The notes: a model not told the origin generated them from the letters alone. A stretch of 64,000 nucleotides of DNA from Chitinophaga qingshengii (GCF_014529935.1 NZ_JACVFC010000003.1:1031954-1095953); one strand, 5' to 3'; shown: positions 34,632-42,803, numbered from the stretch's first letter. Made by a program: numbers and translations.

Positions 34632-35240
34632 ATGACAAAATATGTAAAAATAGGTGTAGCCGGCCCCGTAGGTTCCGGTAAAACGGCCCTGATAGAGGCG
34701 CTGACGAGGAAAATGAGCGGCGACTACAGCATCTGCGTAGTGACGAACGATATCTACACCAAAGAAGATGCGCAGTTTATGATCAAAAACTCCAAACTGC
34801 CGGCAGAGAGAATCCGCGGTGTAGAAACCGGCGGATGCCCGCATACCGCCATCCGGGAAGATGCCTCCATGAACCTGGAAGCCGTAGAGGAACTGGTGAA
34901 GCTGCATCCCGACACCGAAATTGTATTCATTGAAAGCGGCGGCGACAACCTGGCGGCGACTTTCAGCCCAGACCTCGCCGATGTGACCATTTTCGTCATT
35001 GATGTGGCAGAAGGGGAAAAAATCCCGCGTAAGGGCGGTCCTGGCATTACCCGTTCCGATCTGCTGCTGATCAATAAAATTGACCTCGCCCCTTATGTAG
35101 GCGCCAGCCTGGAAGTAATGGAAAGAGACGCCAAAAAAATGCGGGGCGACAAACCATTCCTGAAGACCAATATCAGGGAAAAGAAAGGATTGGATGACGT
35201 CATTACCTGGATTAAGAAATACGCATTACTCGAAGCATAA
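34632..35240 (+). CDS. ureG: urease accessory GTPase UreG
   Basis: A 202-residue G protein. Walker A is GPVGSGKTALIEAL, followed by VTNDIYTKEDAQFM, the metal-binding Cys-Pro-His in TGGCPHTAIRED, and the guanine-specificity NKIDLAPYVGA. It supplies GTP-driven nickel delivery. Family length and order are typical. Confidence 0.95.
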   Translation: MTKYVKIGVAGPVGSGKTALIEALTRKMSGDYSICVVTNDIYTKEDAQFMIKNSKLPAERIRGVETGGCPHTAIREDASMNLEAVEELVKLHPDTEIVFIESGGDNLAATFSPDLADVTIFVIDVAEGEKIPRKGGPGITRSDLLLINKIDLAPYVGASLEVMERDAKKMRGDKPFLKTNIREKKGLDDVITWIKKYALLEA

Positions 35241-35251
35241 TCTGAAGCACC

Positions 35252-36160
35252 ATGATCAATAGGGATAATTCACTTACAAGCAGGGTTGATATCAGCTGCA
35301 AGCGGGAAGGTTCGAAAACCTTGCTGGTGAACAGTTATTTTGACATTCCCTATAAAGTAGTACACTACGGCTCCAAGCTGCTCCATGACCACCTGGAAGT
35401 AATGATGATGTGCTACTCTCCCGGCGTAATGGACGGCGATGCGCTGCAAATCAGTGTGCATTGTCCACAGCACTCCGAAATGAAACTGTTTACCCAATCT
35501 TTCAATAAGGTGCACCCCATGAAAAAAGGGGCCTCCCAGCTGATGCATGTCAAAGTGGAAGACAGGGCACTATTCCAATACCTGCCGCAGCCTACTATCC
35601 CCTTCAAACATTCCATTTTCGATATGGAAAACCTGGTGGAGGTAGCGGAGAGCGGGCACCTGGTATGGGGAGACATTATCGGCGGCGGCCGTATCCACTC
35701 CGGCGAAAGGTTTGAGTTTACCCGGTTGCATAGTCGCACGAAAGTATACCGCGGCGGGAAACTGGTTTTCTTCGACAACCAGCTAATGGAGCCTCGTAAG
35801 CAGCCACTGGAGCGCATGTTATTCTTTGAAGGCCATACGCACCAGGGTACTTTACTGATTGTTTCTGACTATGCCCAGGCCATCAAAGCGGAGTTGGATG
35901 AAGTGCTGACAGAACAGTTTACAGACATGCATTACGGTTTTACCATGTGTAACCCGAATGCGCTGTTGATAAGAACACTGGGTGAAAGTGGCGATGCTAT
36001 GCACGAATGGTTGTCTAACATCGGTGATATGTGCTGGAGTTATATCCGGCATCATATGCCAGAAACAACGCCAATGGAGTCAGTAACAACGGAGAAGCCA
36101 GCAGTAAAAAAGAAAGCCGCCGCTACCAAAAAACAGCCGGTAAAGAAAATAACTGCTTAG
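35252..36160 (+). CDS. ureD: urease accessory protein UreD (UreH)
   Basis: A 302-residue UreD-type beta-sandwich protein: NSYFDIPYKVVHYGSKLLHD, then FKHSIFDMENLVEVAESGHLVWGDIIGGGRI, and DYAQAIKAELDEVL. It scaffolds UreF and UreG on the apo-enzyme. After about residue 270 a tail of Lys, Ala and Thr (VKKKAAATKKQPVKK) is added, unlike typical UreD. The tail may bind nucleic acid or membrane lipids, or be without function. Confidence 0.92.
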   Translation: MINRDNSLTSRVDISCKREGSKTLLVNSYFDIPYKVVHYGSKLLHDHLEVMMMCYSPGVMDGDALQISVHCPQHSEMKLFTQSFNKVHPMKKGASQLMHVKVEDRALFQYLPQPTIPFKHSIFDMENLVEVAESGHLVWGDIIGGGRIHSGERFEFTRLHSRTKVYRGGKLVFFDNQLMEPRKQPLERMLFFEGHTHQGTLLIVSDYAQAIKAELDEVLTEQFTDMHYGFTMCNPNALLIRTLGESGDAMHEWLSNIGDMCWSYIRHHMPETTPMESVTTEKPAVKKKAAATKKQPVKKITA

Positions 36161-36178
36161 GGATAAAAAAACGAAACT

Positions 36179-36520
36179 ATGCATGAAGTGCCGATAGTGA
36201 GAGATATTTTCAACACGTTACAGGAAAGTCATCCGGACAAATTTGACCGCATCACTAAGGTGCAAGTCGAAGCCGGCCTTTTGTGTAATGTACAACCTGT
36301 CCTGATTCAAAATGCCTTTGAAGCGCTGATATCAGACGAGCCGCATCTGGCCCATATTGACCTGGAAGTGGTGTTGTTGCCGATTGTAGCGCATTGCGAG
36401 CAATGCAACCAATCGTTTGAAGTGGTCCGCCACAAGTTCGTGTGTGCCTGCGGAACACCATCCAGGAAAATTCTGCAGGGCGAAGAACTACGTATCAGCA
36501 AAATAGAATTTTTAACCTAA
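36179..36520 (+). CDS. hypA: nickel-insertion protein HypA
   Basis: A 113-residue HypA. The N-terminal MHEVPIVRDI gives the nickel site His2. The zinc site has Cys73, Cys76, Cys89 and Cys91 (CEQC and CAC). Hydrogenase maturation is the classic role, but in Helicobacter HypA/HypB also deliver nickel to urease. No hydrogenase gene is in the window, so urease maturation is the likely job here. Confidence 0.92.
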   Translation: MHEVPIVRDIFNTLQESHPDKFDRITKVQVEAGLLCNVQPVLIQNAFEALISDEPHLAHIDLEVVLLPIVAHCEQCNQSFEVVRHKFVCACGTPSRKILQGEELRISKIEFLT

Positions 36521-36532
36521 AAGATAATTACC

Positions 36533-37240
36533 ATGATTGATATGAAACCTAAGAGCAACCGTATGCCTGCCGGATCTGTGCAGTGTGATAATACCACCCT
36601 GAACCTGTTGAAGGCAAACGATTTTGTTGCGAAAGCGATTAAAGATAAAGTGCCGGATGTATTGATCATTAATATCTGTTCTTCTCCCGGAAGCGGTAAA
36701 ACCACGCTGCTGCAGGAAACCGGCAGACGGCTGAAAGATAAATTAAGCATCGCCGTTCTGGTAGGAGATCCGGAAACGGAAAGAGACGCCGTGCGCCTAC
36801 GGGATGTTGGTATCAACGCCCTACAGATCGTAACCGGCGGCATGTGTCACATTGAAGCGCAGATGATATACCAGGCGCTGGATCATATAGACCTCACCAA
36901 CGCAGATCTGCTGATCATCGAAAACGTAGGAAACCTCGTATGTCCGTCAGCGTTTGATCTGGGAGAAGACTACCGCGTTACCTTACTGGCATCTACCGAA
37001 GGAGACGATAAACCCAAGAAATACCCCCGGATGTTTTTAACCAGCGAGCTGATGCTGGTATCCAAGGCGGATCTTTTGCCTTATGTTCCGTTCTCAGTAG
37101 AAGCGGCTGTTAAAGATGCACAGGAAGTGAATCCGGATCTTTCTGCCATACAAGTGAGCACCCTGACAGGAGAAGGTATCGATGAATGGTGCACCTGGCT
37201 GGAAGAAAAAGTAAAAGAGAAAAGAGCCCGGAAACAGTGA
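36533..37240 (+). CDS. hypB: nickel-insertion GTPase HypB
   Basis: A 235-residue HypB: Walker A SSPGSGKTTLLQET, GDPETERDA, the metal-binding segment GGMCHIEAQMI, and the guanine site VSKADLLPYV. N-terminal Cys-rich or His-rich storage sequences are absent, so it is the minimal form. It follows hypA by 12 bp. It acts with HypA, here probably to load nickel for urease. Confidence 0.92.
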   Translation: MIDMKPKSNRMPAGSVQCDNTTLNLLKANDFVAKAIKDKVPDVLIINICSSPGSGKTTLLQETGRRLKDKLSIAVLVGDPETERDAVRLRDVGINALQIVTGGMCHIEAQMIYQALDHIDLTNADLLIIENVGNLVCPSAFDLGEDYRVTLLASTEGDDKPKKYPRMFLTSELMLVSKADLLPYVPFSVEAAVKDAQEVNPDLSAIQVSTLTGEGIDEWCTWLEEKVKEKRARKQ

Positions 37241-37285
37241 TGTTATCCGGCTCGTTTTTTCTCGCTATTAAATTGAATCTGACAT

Positions 37286-38497
37286 ATGAAAATGAAACTC
37301 GTACTGACCATTGCCTGTATTTGTTCCACTGGTTATTTGTTTGCCCAGACCGCTCCTCCATCGGCGCCAGCCAGCGATACCACCCGGGCGGAGCCGTCAA
37401 CTTTGATCAAAAAAAGACCCGAAGCACTGCAAAACGTGCATATGAATTTATTGCTGCGCAGTTCCCTGGAAATTCCGGATGGAGACAAACAGTCCTCCAT
37501 GCGCCTGAATGAGGCCCGGTTTGAAGTACTGGGTACCATTGTGCCCGACCTGGATTTCAGGGTCCGCTACCGGCTCAATAGATCGCAGGCACAGCGGGAT
37601 CTGGACAATGCGCCTGGTTCTCTGGACATCGCGTCTGTTAACTACAAATTCGGAACAGATAAAAAATGGTCTGTCAATGTAGGGAAACAGGCCGCCTATG
37701 CAGGCAGCTGGGAATTTGAAACGAACCCCACTTACGAGTACCAGTACTCGGAGTTTGTAAACTTCCAGACGAATTTATTTATGATGGGCATCCGGCTCGG
37801 CTACCAGGCGGACAAAAACCATGGTTTCTTCCTTCAGCTGCACAACACCTACAACAATGCCTTCAATACCACGCATACCGCTGCCGGCTATGGTGCTGAT
37901 GGCCTGAAGGGTTCCAAAACACCCATGGGTGTTTATGCCAGCTGGCTGGGCAAGATGTTCGATCAAAAGCTGCATACTTTCTGGAGCTATGATATTTCTC
38001 AATATGCATCCGGTAAAACCAATCACGCCGTTGCTTTGGGTAATAAAGTGGTGCTGAACAAACTAAAAGGTTACCTCGATCTCCAGTGGGCAGCTATGGC
38101 AGTAGATTATGTCAATATTGCATCCCCTTCCATCAACAAATACCGGCAAAAACTCCATCCGGATTTTGCACCGGTATTTGCCAGGGACGTCAATTATAAA
38201 GGTGCGGTATTAAGACTGGATTATGAGTTTATCCCCGGATGGTTCCTCACAACCAAGGGTATTTTCGAATCCGCCAGTCAAACGAAAGGCAACAGTGTCT
38301 TCGGAAAAAATTTCCGGGAAAACATCGGCCTGCTGGCAGGCCTGGAATACAAGCCTATCGCCAGTCAAAATATGAAGCTGTTCGGATATTATTATAACAA
38401 CCAGGTAAAATACCGGAATGTGATCGCGGACGCCAATGCAACGCAGCGTTCCGGCCTGTTTGCAGTGGGTGTGCTGTATTTAGTCAACGCATTTTAA
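37286..38497 (+). CDS. outer-membrane porin in the urease operon
   Basis: A 403-residue protein with a Sec signal peptide (about MKMKLVLTIACICSTGYLFA) and a beta-barrel like the phosphate-selective porin O/P family: RLNEARFEVLGTIVPDLDFRVRY, KWSVNVGKQAAYAGSWEFE, RLDYEFIPGWFLTTKG. It ends in FAVGVLYLVNAF, with the terminal Phe required for barrel assembly. Lying between hypB and nikR, it may pass urea, nickel or ammonium through the outer membrane. The substrate is inference from context. Confidence 0.82.
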   Translation: MKMKLVLTIACICSTGYLFAQTAPPSAPASDTTRAEPSTLIKKRPEALQNVHMNLLLRSSLEIPDGDKQSSMRLNEARFEVLGTIVPDLDFRVRYRLNRSQAQRDLDNAPGSLDIASVNYKFGTDKKWSVNVGKQAAYAGSWEFETNPTYEYQYSEFVNFQTNLFMMGIRLGYQADKNHGFFLQLHNTYNNAFNTTHTAAGYGADGLKGSKTPMGVYASWLGKMFDQKLHTFWSYDISQYASGKTNHAVALGNKVVLNKLKGYLDLQWAAMAVDYVNIASPSINKYRQKLHPDFAPVFARDVNYKGAVLRLDYEFIPGWFLTTKGIFESASQTKGNSVFGKNFRENIGLLAGLEYKPIASQNMKLFGYYYNNQVKYRNVIADANATQRSGLFAVGVLYLVNAF

Positions 38498-38513
38498 CCA
38501 TTAAACACCGCAT

Positions 38514-38915
38514 ATGAAAGTTGTACGATTTGGTGTCTCTATAGAAAAAAATGTATTGCAGCTGTTGGATAATTATATTGAAGACAACCAATTTCCCAAC
38601 CGCTCACAGGCGATCCGGCATCTGATTCAGCGGATAGAAGTAGAAAAGCAATGGCAGTCCGATGTAGTGGTGGGAGGCTCTATCACCCTATTGTTTGATC
38701 ATCACAAAAGGGACCTGCTGGACAAGATCACGGATATTCAACATGATTATCACGACCTGATTCTCTGTTCCCAGCATATCCATTTAGATCACGACAACTG
38801 CCTGGAAATTATTGCCGTGAAAGGGAAAGCGTCGTTATTAAAGCAGCTCGCCAATGCACTGACCGCGGTAAAAGGTGTTATACATGGGCAATTATCGATG
38901 ACGAAGATTAGTTAA
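38514..38915 (+). CDS. nikR: nickel-responsive regulator NikR
   Basis: A 133-residue ribbon-helix-helix/ACT-type regulator. The DNA-binding strand is KVVRFGVSIEKNVLQLLDN. The high-affinity nickel ligands align exactly: His77, His88, His90 and Cys96 (QHIHLDHDNC). It probably represses nickel uptake or controls the urease operon in response to nickel. As last gene of the operon it would create autoregulation. Its operator is not known; see the palindromes at 29984 and 30757. Confidence 0.93.
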   Translation: MKVVRFGVSIEKNVLQLLDNYIEDNQFPNRSQAIRHLIQRIEVEKQWQSDVVVGGSITLLFDHHKRDLLDKITDIQHDYHDLILCSQHIHLDHDNCLEIIAVKGKASLLKQLANALTAVKGVIHGQLSMTKIS

Positions 38916-38946
38916 GAAGCAATAGGATGGCGTAAAGAAGGATGAA

Positions 38947-38976
38947 AAAAGGTGTCTCATATTTGAGACACCTTTT
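38947..38976 (+). terminator. intrinsic terminator at the end of the urease operon
   Basis: Perfect stem AAAAGGTGTCTC with GAGACACCTTTT around ATATTT, a strong hairpin with a T run. It separates the urease operon from the convergent histidine kinase gene. Confidence 0.8.
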
Positions 38977-38997
38977 GGTATTTAATCAGATTATTTT

Positions 38998-40680
38998 TCA
39001 GGCAGAATCTCTGACAATTAACCTTATGGGTGTTAGGTACTTTGTCAGCAAAGCATACAAGTCTTCGCTTAAATATGGTTTACATAGAAATTCATCCCCT
39101 GCTGTTGTTTGTCTTATATTGGCAGAAGTTTCAAAAGCGTCCGCTGATAGAAATATAATGGGGATATGAGCCAGCCCGGGTTGTTGTTTTAGCTTTTGGG
39201 CGAAATCAGGGCCGGAAAGGCCCGGCAATTTCATGTCGCATATAATGAGATTGGGAAGTTCCGTTCCGATCGCTTGCAGGGCATTAACGGCACTTTCCAT
39301 CGTTATACACTGTGCGCCTGTATGCAGTACATTCCTTTCAATATTCCTTCTAAAAATGTCGTTATCATCGATAATCATAATTTTATAGCCTCTCAATGCC
39401 CCTTTGATTTTATTCGTTACCTGCCTGGTTATTGGTTCTTTAGCGGCGATCAAAGGCATTTCAAACTTAAATACAACGAATTCCATAAGTGTATATACGT
39501 ACACATCCCCTTTCAGTAATTGGGCTATATGTTTGATAATGGGTAGTCCCAACCCGGTGCTGTTCTGTGTATTGGAAGCAACAAAGGGTTTAAATATTGT
39601 TTGCAGGATATCCTGATCGATGTGACCTGCATTCTTTGTTTCGATGATCATTCTTTCACCCTCCCGGTAGATCCTTATCTGAGCTGTTTTATTCTCCGGT
39701 GTATGTTTAACGACATTAGAGCTTAAGTTATTGATAATGGTATACAGGGCCACCTTATCAACCTTAATAAACTGCGGTAGAGCGCTGTCAATCTCAATTT
39801 CCAGTTTAATATTCCGGGTATTGGCGATAACCCGTTGCATAGCCATACAGGTATCTGCCACAAATTTCAGGTCCACCGTTTCGGGGTTAAGCTCCGTAAA
39901 TTTTCCGGCTTCGATCCTGGCAAGGTCAAGGTGGTTATTGACTATTTGTCCTGCCAGGTAAGCAGATTGCAGCAGGCTGTCTATTTCCACTCTTACCTCG
40001 GGAGTATAGTCATATTTACGCAAGTTCAGGAATTCCGCGATGCCTAAAATATTGCTGAGAGGCGTGCGTAGTTCGTGCGATGTTTCACTTAAAAATTTTG
40101 TTTTGTACATGTTTACCTTAACCGCTTCCTGTAGTTGTTGATTTATTCTTCGGGTCCTCTCATTCACCCAGTTTATCGCGAAATAAAAAACAGTTACAGC
40201 AGAGAGTGATGATCCGGTAAAGACCACTACCCACCTAACTTTCATAGCATTTCTATAATCTATTTCAAGTGGAGTAAACCATCTGTTATAGTAATTCAGT
40301 TCCAGGAAAACAAGCATTACGGTGACCAGGGTGACTGGAAAAATCATCAGTTTTTTCCCCCTCAATAAAAAAGTGGAAGCCCCTAAAAGAAAAGCAACCA
40401 GAATATGAATTTCAGATAGTGGACCCAACAGAATACCATAAAAACACAGTGCCGCATTTAATACAATAAAGAATATGGATATATTGAGATAAAGTCCGAT
40501 CCACCTGGTAAAAACCGGCATTAATAAGAAAAAAATACCGATACCAATTTCGATATATTTAATGGGCTCAAAATCCAATATAGCATAAACATACAACCCC
40601 AGCGTCAATGACAACGCAGCAATTAAATAACAAATCTTGCGGAATACTGATTCGGTTGTTGATGAGCTAAACAGATTCAT
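38998..40680 (-). CDS. hybrid sensor histidine kinase with C-terminal receiver
   Basis: A 560-residue inner-membrane protein: about six helices in residues 15-185 with only short loops, so no large periplasmic sensor. Then HisKA with FLSETSHELRTPLSN, HATPase_c (NNLSSNVVKHTPEN, TGLGLPIIKH) and a REC domain with IDDND, CDMKLPG and FLCKPY. The G1 box reads KNAGHID, where an Asp is usual. No response regulator gene is adjacent, so it may phosphorylate its own REC or pass phosphate elsewhere. It is convergent with the urease operon. Confidence 0.85.
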   Translation of the reverse strand: MNLFSSSTTESVFRKICYLIAALSLTLGLYVYAILDFEPIKYIEIGIGIFFLLMPVFTRWIGLYLNISIFFIVLNAALCFYGILLGPLSEIHILVAFLLGASTFLLRGKKLMIFPVTLVTVMLVFLELNYYNRWFTPLEIDYRNAMKVRWVVVFTGSSLSAVTVFYFAINWVNERTRRINQQLQEAVKVNMYKTKFLSETSHELRTPLSNILGIAEFLNLRKYDYTPEVRVEIDSLLQSAYLAGQIVNNHLDLARIEAGKFTELNPETVDLKFVADTCMAMQRVIANTRNIKLEIEIDSALPQFIKVDKVALYTIINNLSSNVVKHTPENKTAQIRIYREGERMIIETKNAGHIDQDILQTIFKPFVASNTQNSTGLGLPIIKHIAQLLKGDVYVYTLMEFVVFKFEMPLIAAKEPITRQVTNKIKGALRGYKIMIIDDNDIFRRNIERNVLHTGAQCITMESAVNALQAIGTELPNLIICDMKLPGLSGPDFAQKLKQQPGLAHIPIIFLSADAFETSANIRQTTAGDEFLCKPYLSEDLYALLTKYLTPIRLIVRDSA

Positions 40681-40857
40681 GATCTCAGGTTATTATTGAA
40701 GGGATGATTCATAGGGCTATTCTCAAAACTGTTTTTACTGGATTATATGTCGATCACACAATTCGCAATTACTTTTAATACAGCTCCTTATGAATTTAAA
40801 AGTAAAAACGAAGCAAATCCAAGGGCAACTGTTAATAATTTGTTAATTATCCAATAT

Positions 40858-40900
40858 AAGAGAGGAGGCTGATCTCCTGTGAATCAACCTCCTCTCTTCA
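40858..40900 (-). terminator. terminator downstream of the first precursor group
   Basis: Inverted repeat GAGAGGAGG and CCTCCTCTC around a 19-nt loop, 27 bp past the stop of the precursor at 40927 and followed on the minus strand by TTATATT. The weak T-tract makes it a moderate call. Confidence 0.5.
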
Positions 40901-40926
40901 CCAATGCAATTACTCAATAACGCATA

Positions 40927-41145
40927 TCAGCGGGCCTGCAGACAGACAGGAAAAATACAGGAATGACAGGAAGCCCATTGGGTAACACATTCAATAATAA
41001 CGGAAGGACAAAGGCAGCTTCCATTGCAGGATCTGCGACAAGTTTGCTCCACAGTGGCGCCTCCCAGTATTTTTTCCTGCGTTAAACTACTGATCACGTC
41101 TTTGTTCAGAGTGAGTTTAGAGAGATTCAATTTTCGTTTTTTCAT
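40927..41145 (-). CDS. lanthipeptide-like precursor peptide 1
   Basis: A 72-residue peptide. The leader MKKRKLNLSKLTLNKDVISS leads to a Gly-Gly cleavage motif (ILGGA). The core is rich in Cys (9 Cys) and starts with TCRRSCNGSCLCP, where each of the first three Cys follows Thr or Ser. The leader matches the GG-type class I lanthipeptide precursors known from Chitinophaga and relatives. No lanthionine-forming enzyme or transporter is in the window, so the product is inference. Confidence 0.75.
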   Translation of the reverse strand: MKKRKLNLSKLTLNKDVISSLTQEKILGGATVEQTCRRSCNGSCLCPSVIIECVTQWASCHSCIFPVCLQAR

Positions 41146-41192
41146 AACGAAAGGCTTTGGGTTAAGTGTTGCATTTGCTCTTCAGTACTTAA

Positions 41193-41378
41193 TCAACAAG
41201 AAGTAACCACGCAGGAAACGTCTTTGGTAACGCAGGCAATACAACTTGCATAGCAGGACCTGCGGCAGGTTTGCTCCAGGACAGTAGCAGCTCCTCCGAG
41301 TATTTTTTCCTGGGATAAATGGCTGATCACGTCTTTGTTCAGGAATAGTTTGGACAGATTTAACTTTTTCTTCTTCAT
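41193..41378 (-). CDS. lanthipeptide-like precursor peptide 2
   Basis: A 61-residue peptide from the ATG at 41378, with leader MKKKKLNLSKLFLNKDVI, GG motif (ILGGAATV) and core LEQTCRRSCYASCIACVTKD. The core start is almost identical to precursor 1 (TCRRSC), suggesting recent duplication. The longer frame to 41546 runs through the next precursor's region and is not real. It ends in VVTSC, so the last residue is Cys. Confidence 0.75.
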   Translation of the reverse strand: MKKKKLNLSKLFLNKDVISHLSQEKILGGAATVLEQTCRRSCYASCIACVTKDVSCVVTSC

Positions 41379-41406
41379 AACGATTTGTTTAGGGTGAATA
41401 ATGGCG

Positions 41407-41628
41407 TCAGTCAATACAAACCGGAGGGAGTGTAGGCGGGCAATCAGCAGTACAGAAATTACAGGTATCTCTTTTTGTAGGACAATTAACTGCGGTAATG
41501 CAAAGACAAGATGCAAAATAAGTGTCCGTTGTTGTGCTGGCCCCACCCACCAGCCGCAGCTGGGATAAATTACTGATCACATCTTTCTTCAGGGAAAGTT
41601 TGGACAGATTTAATTTTCTCTTTTTCAT
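41407..41628 (-). CDS. lanthipeptide-like precursor peptide 3
   Basis: A 73-residue peptide with leader MKKRKLNLSKLSLKKDVI and GG motif (LVGGAS). The core (STTTDTYFASCLCITAVNC and on) has more Thr and Pro than its neighbours and lacks the T-C-x-x-T-C run. It contains seven Cys. It ends in PPVCID. Confidence 0.72.
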   Translation of the reverse strand: MKKRKLNLSKLSLKKDVISNLSQLRLVGGASTTTDTYFASCLCITAVNCPTKRDTCNFCTADCPPTLPPVCID

Positions 41629-41668
41629 AACAGATTTGTTTTAGGTTAAACGATAAATACAGGCATTA

Positions 41669-41896
41669 TCATGGGCATATCATGGTGGTATTGCATCCGG
41701 CACAGCTGGTACCCATTTGGGATACTTCACTGACGGAGCAACCGAACTGACAGGTCTCCAGACAGGTCTGAACACAGGTTTCAAAGCAGGTAATCCTTGG
41801 CGAAGACGCACCGCCTGTTATTCTGTCCTGCGACAGGTTGCTGATTACTGCTTTGTTAAGGGTGAGTTGGGGAAGGTTTAGTTTTTTTTTCTTCAT
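41669..41896 (-). CDS. lanthipeptide-like precursor peptide 4
   Basis: A 75-residue peptide with leader MKKKKLNLPQLTLNKAVI and GG motif (ITGGAS). The core has the clearest periodicity: ITCFETCVQTCLETCQFGC, with Cys at every fourth position and four of the first five preceded by Thr. A second Met upstream, at 41899, would add one residue. The precursor lies 57 bp before the plus-strand precursor's promoter region. Confidence 0.74.
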   Translation of the reverse strand: MKKKKLNLPQLTLNKAVISNLSQDRITGGASSPRITCFETCVQTCLETCQFGCSVSEVSQMGTSCAGCNTTMICP

Positions 41897-42031
41897 CATG
41901 GAATTATTTGGTGAACTATGAATATCGCTGTTTCAGCTGCAGGGAATAAGCAGTAGCGCCTGCATCATTTAGTCACTGAGAAAAGCCTGCGGCAACTAAC
42001 CAGACCTTTGGAACTCATTAAAATCACACGT

Positions 42032-42214
42032 ATGAAAAAAGTAAAAGTCGGAGCAGAAAAAAAATTACTGCTGGGAAAAATCAAGATCGCTGCCCTGAGC
42101 GACGAAAAACAAGCCGGCGTCGTTGGCGGCGCCACGTTACCTAGCGACTGTATGTGTTCCACACAGGCTATTATCTGTAATACCAGGACCACCTGTCAAA
42201 CCGCGAGATGTTAG
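42032..42214 (+). CDS. lanthipeptide-like precursor peptide 5 (opposite strand, divergent leader)
   Basis: A 60-residue peptide on the plus strand. Its leader MKKVKVGAEKKLLLGKIKIA then ALSDEKQAGVVGG is only weakly like the others, but closer to the commoner KxxIAxLSxExQ-GG pattern of Bacteroidota lanthipeptide leaders. The core ATLPSDCMCSTQAIICNTRT ends in CQTARC, short with five Cys. A terminator follows 17 bp later. A start at 42008 would add eight residues before MKKVKV and is unlikely. Confidence 0.65.
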   Translation: MKKVKVGAEKKLLLGKIKIAALSDEKQAGVVGGATLPSDCMCSTQAIICNTRTTCQTARC

Positions 42215-42230
42215 GTCGAACATCTTTCTA

Positions 42231-42260
42231 AAAGCGGGTGTCTCAAATGGCACCCGCTTT
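42231..42260 (+). terminator. intrinsic terminator after precursor 5
   Basis: Stem AAAGCGGGTG and CACCCGCTTT around TCTCAAATGG. It ends the plus-strand precursor and also lies just past the stop of precursor 6 on the minus strand, so it could serve both. Confidence 0.7.
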
Positions 42261-42269
42261 GGAAAATAT

Positions 42270-42506
42270 CTATCCATGCTGGCATGCCCGGCTGCATATC
42301 ATTGTATTGCATTCAAGCACACAGGTAACACCATTAGGATCCCGGGACACGCAATTAATTTCCGTGCAAAAACAGGTCCCAAAACAGGTTTGCCCACAGG
42401 TTTCCCACGGCATGGTGGCTCCTCCTACTATCTTTTCCTGTGCCAGACTACTGATCACCGCTTTGTTCAGAGAGAGCTTAGAAAGATGTAGTTTTCTCTT
42501 TTTCAT
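42270..42506 (-). CDS. lanthipeptide-like precursor peptide 6
   Basis: A 78-residue peptide with leader MKKRKLHLSKLSLNKAVI and GG motif (IVGGAT). The core begins TMPWETCGQTCFGTCFCTEI, with three T-C steps four residues apart. It has 9 Cys in total and ends RACQHG. It is closely spaced (18 bp) behind precursor 7, so they could be co-transcribed. Confidence 0.75.
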   Translation of the reverse strand: MKKRKLHLSKLSLNKAVISSLAQEKIVGGATMPWETCGQTCFGTCFCTEINCVSRDPNGVTCVLECNTMICSRACQHG

Positions 42507-42524
42507 AATGGATTTTTTTGTTAC

Positions 42525-42725
42525 TCAATCAGCAGCATACCGGCAGGTACGGTCCGCGGTAACGCAACCGTCAAGCCGCAAAGAACAGTAGCAGGTATTA
42601 CGGCACGTTTGAATACAGGTGAACTCCCGCACGGTAGCTCCGCCTACAATCCTTTCCTGGGATAGATTACTGATGACTTCTTTGCTCAGAGAGAGTTTAG
42701 GGAGATGTAGTTTTTTCTTTTTCAT
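42525..42725 (-). CDS. lanthipeptide-like precursor peptide 7
   Basis: A 66-residue peptide with leader MKKKKLHLPKLSLSKEVI and GG motif (IVGGAT). The core begins VREFTCIQTCRNTCYCSLRL, the T-C-x-x-T-C-x-x-T-C pattern. It ends TCRYAAD. It is the first intact precursor of the minus-strand group; a dead leader remnant lies 60 bp upstream. Confidence 0.75.
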   Translation of the reverse strand: MKKKKLHLPKLSLSKEVISNLSQERIVGGATVREFTCIQTCRNTCYCSLRLDGCVTADRTCRYAAD

Positions 42726-42785
42726 AACGAAGTTTTTTGGGTTAAAATATTGGGTTTACTATTAAGAATACATGCGGGTAACAAG

Positions 42786-42803
42786 CTACTTTCTCTTTTT
42801 CAT
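42786..42803 (-). pseudogene. remnant of a precursor gene start (five-codon leader, then stop)
   Basis: On the minus strand it reads ATG-AAA-AAG-AGA-AAG-TAG (MKKRK stop), preceded by CGTT just as the neighbouring precursor starts are. It is the first five codons of a precursor leader, and no core follows. It looks like the truncated 5' end of a former tenth precursor. Confidence 0.5.

Noticed and set aside
41379..41546. Upstream extension of precursor 2
   Set aside because: The 56 extra residues come from the neighbouring precursor region in another frame; the canonical leader start MKKKK is at 41378.
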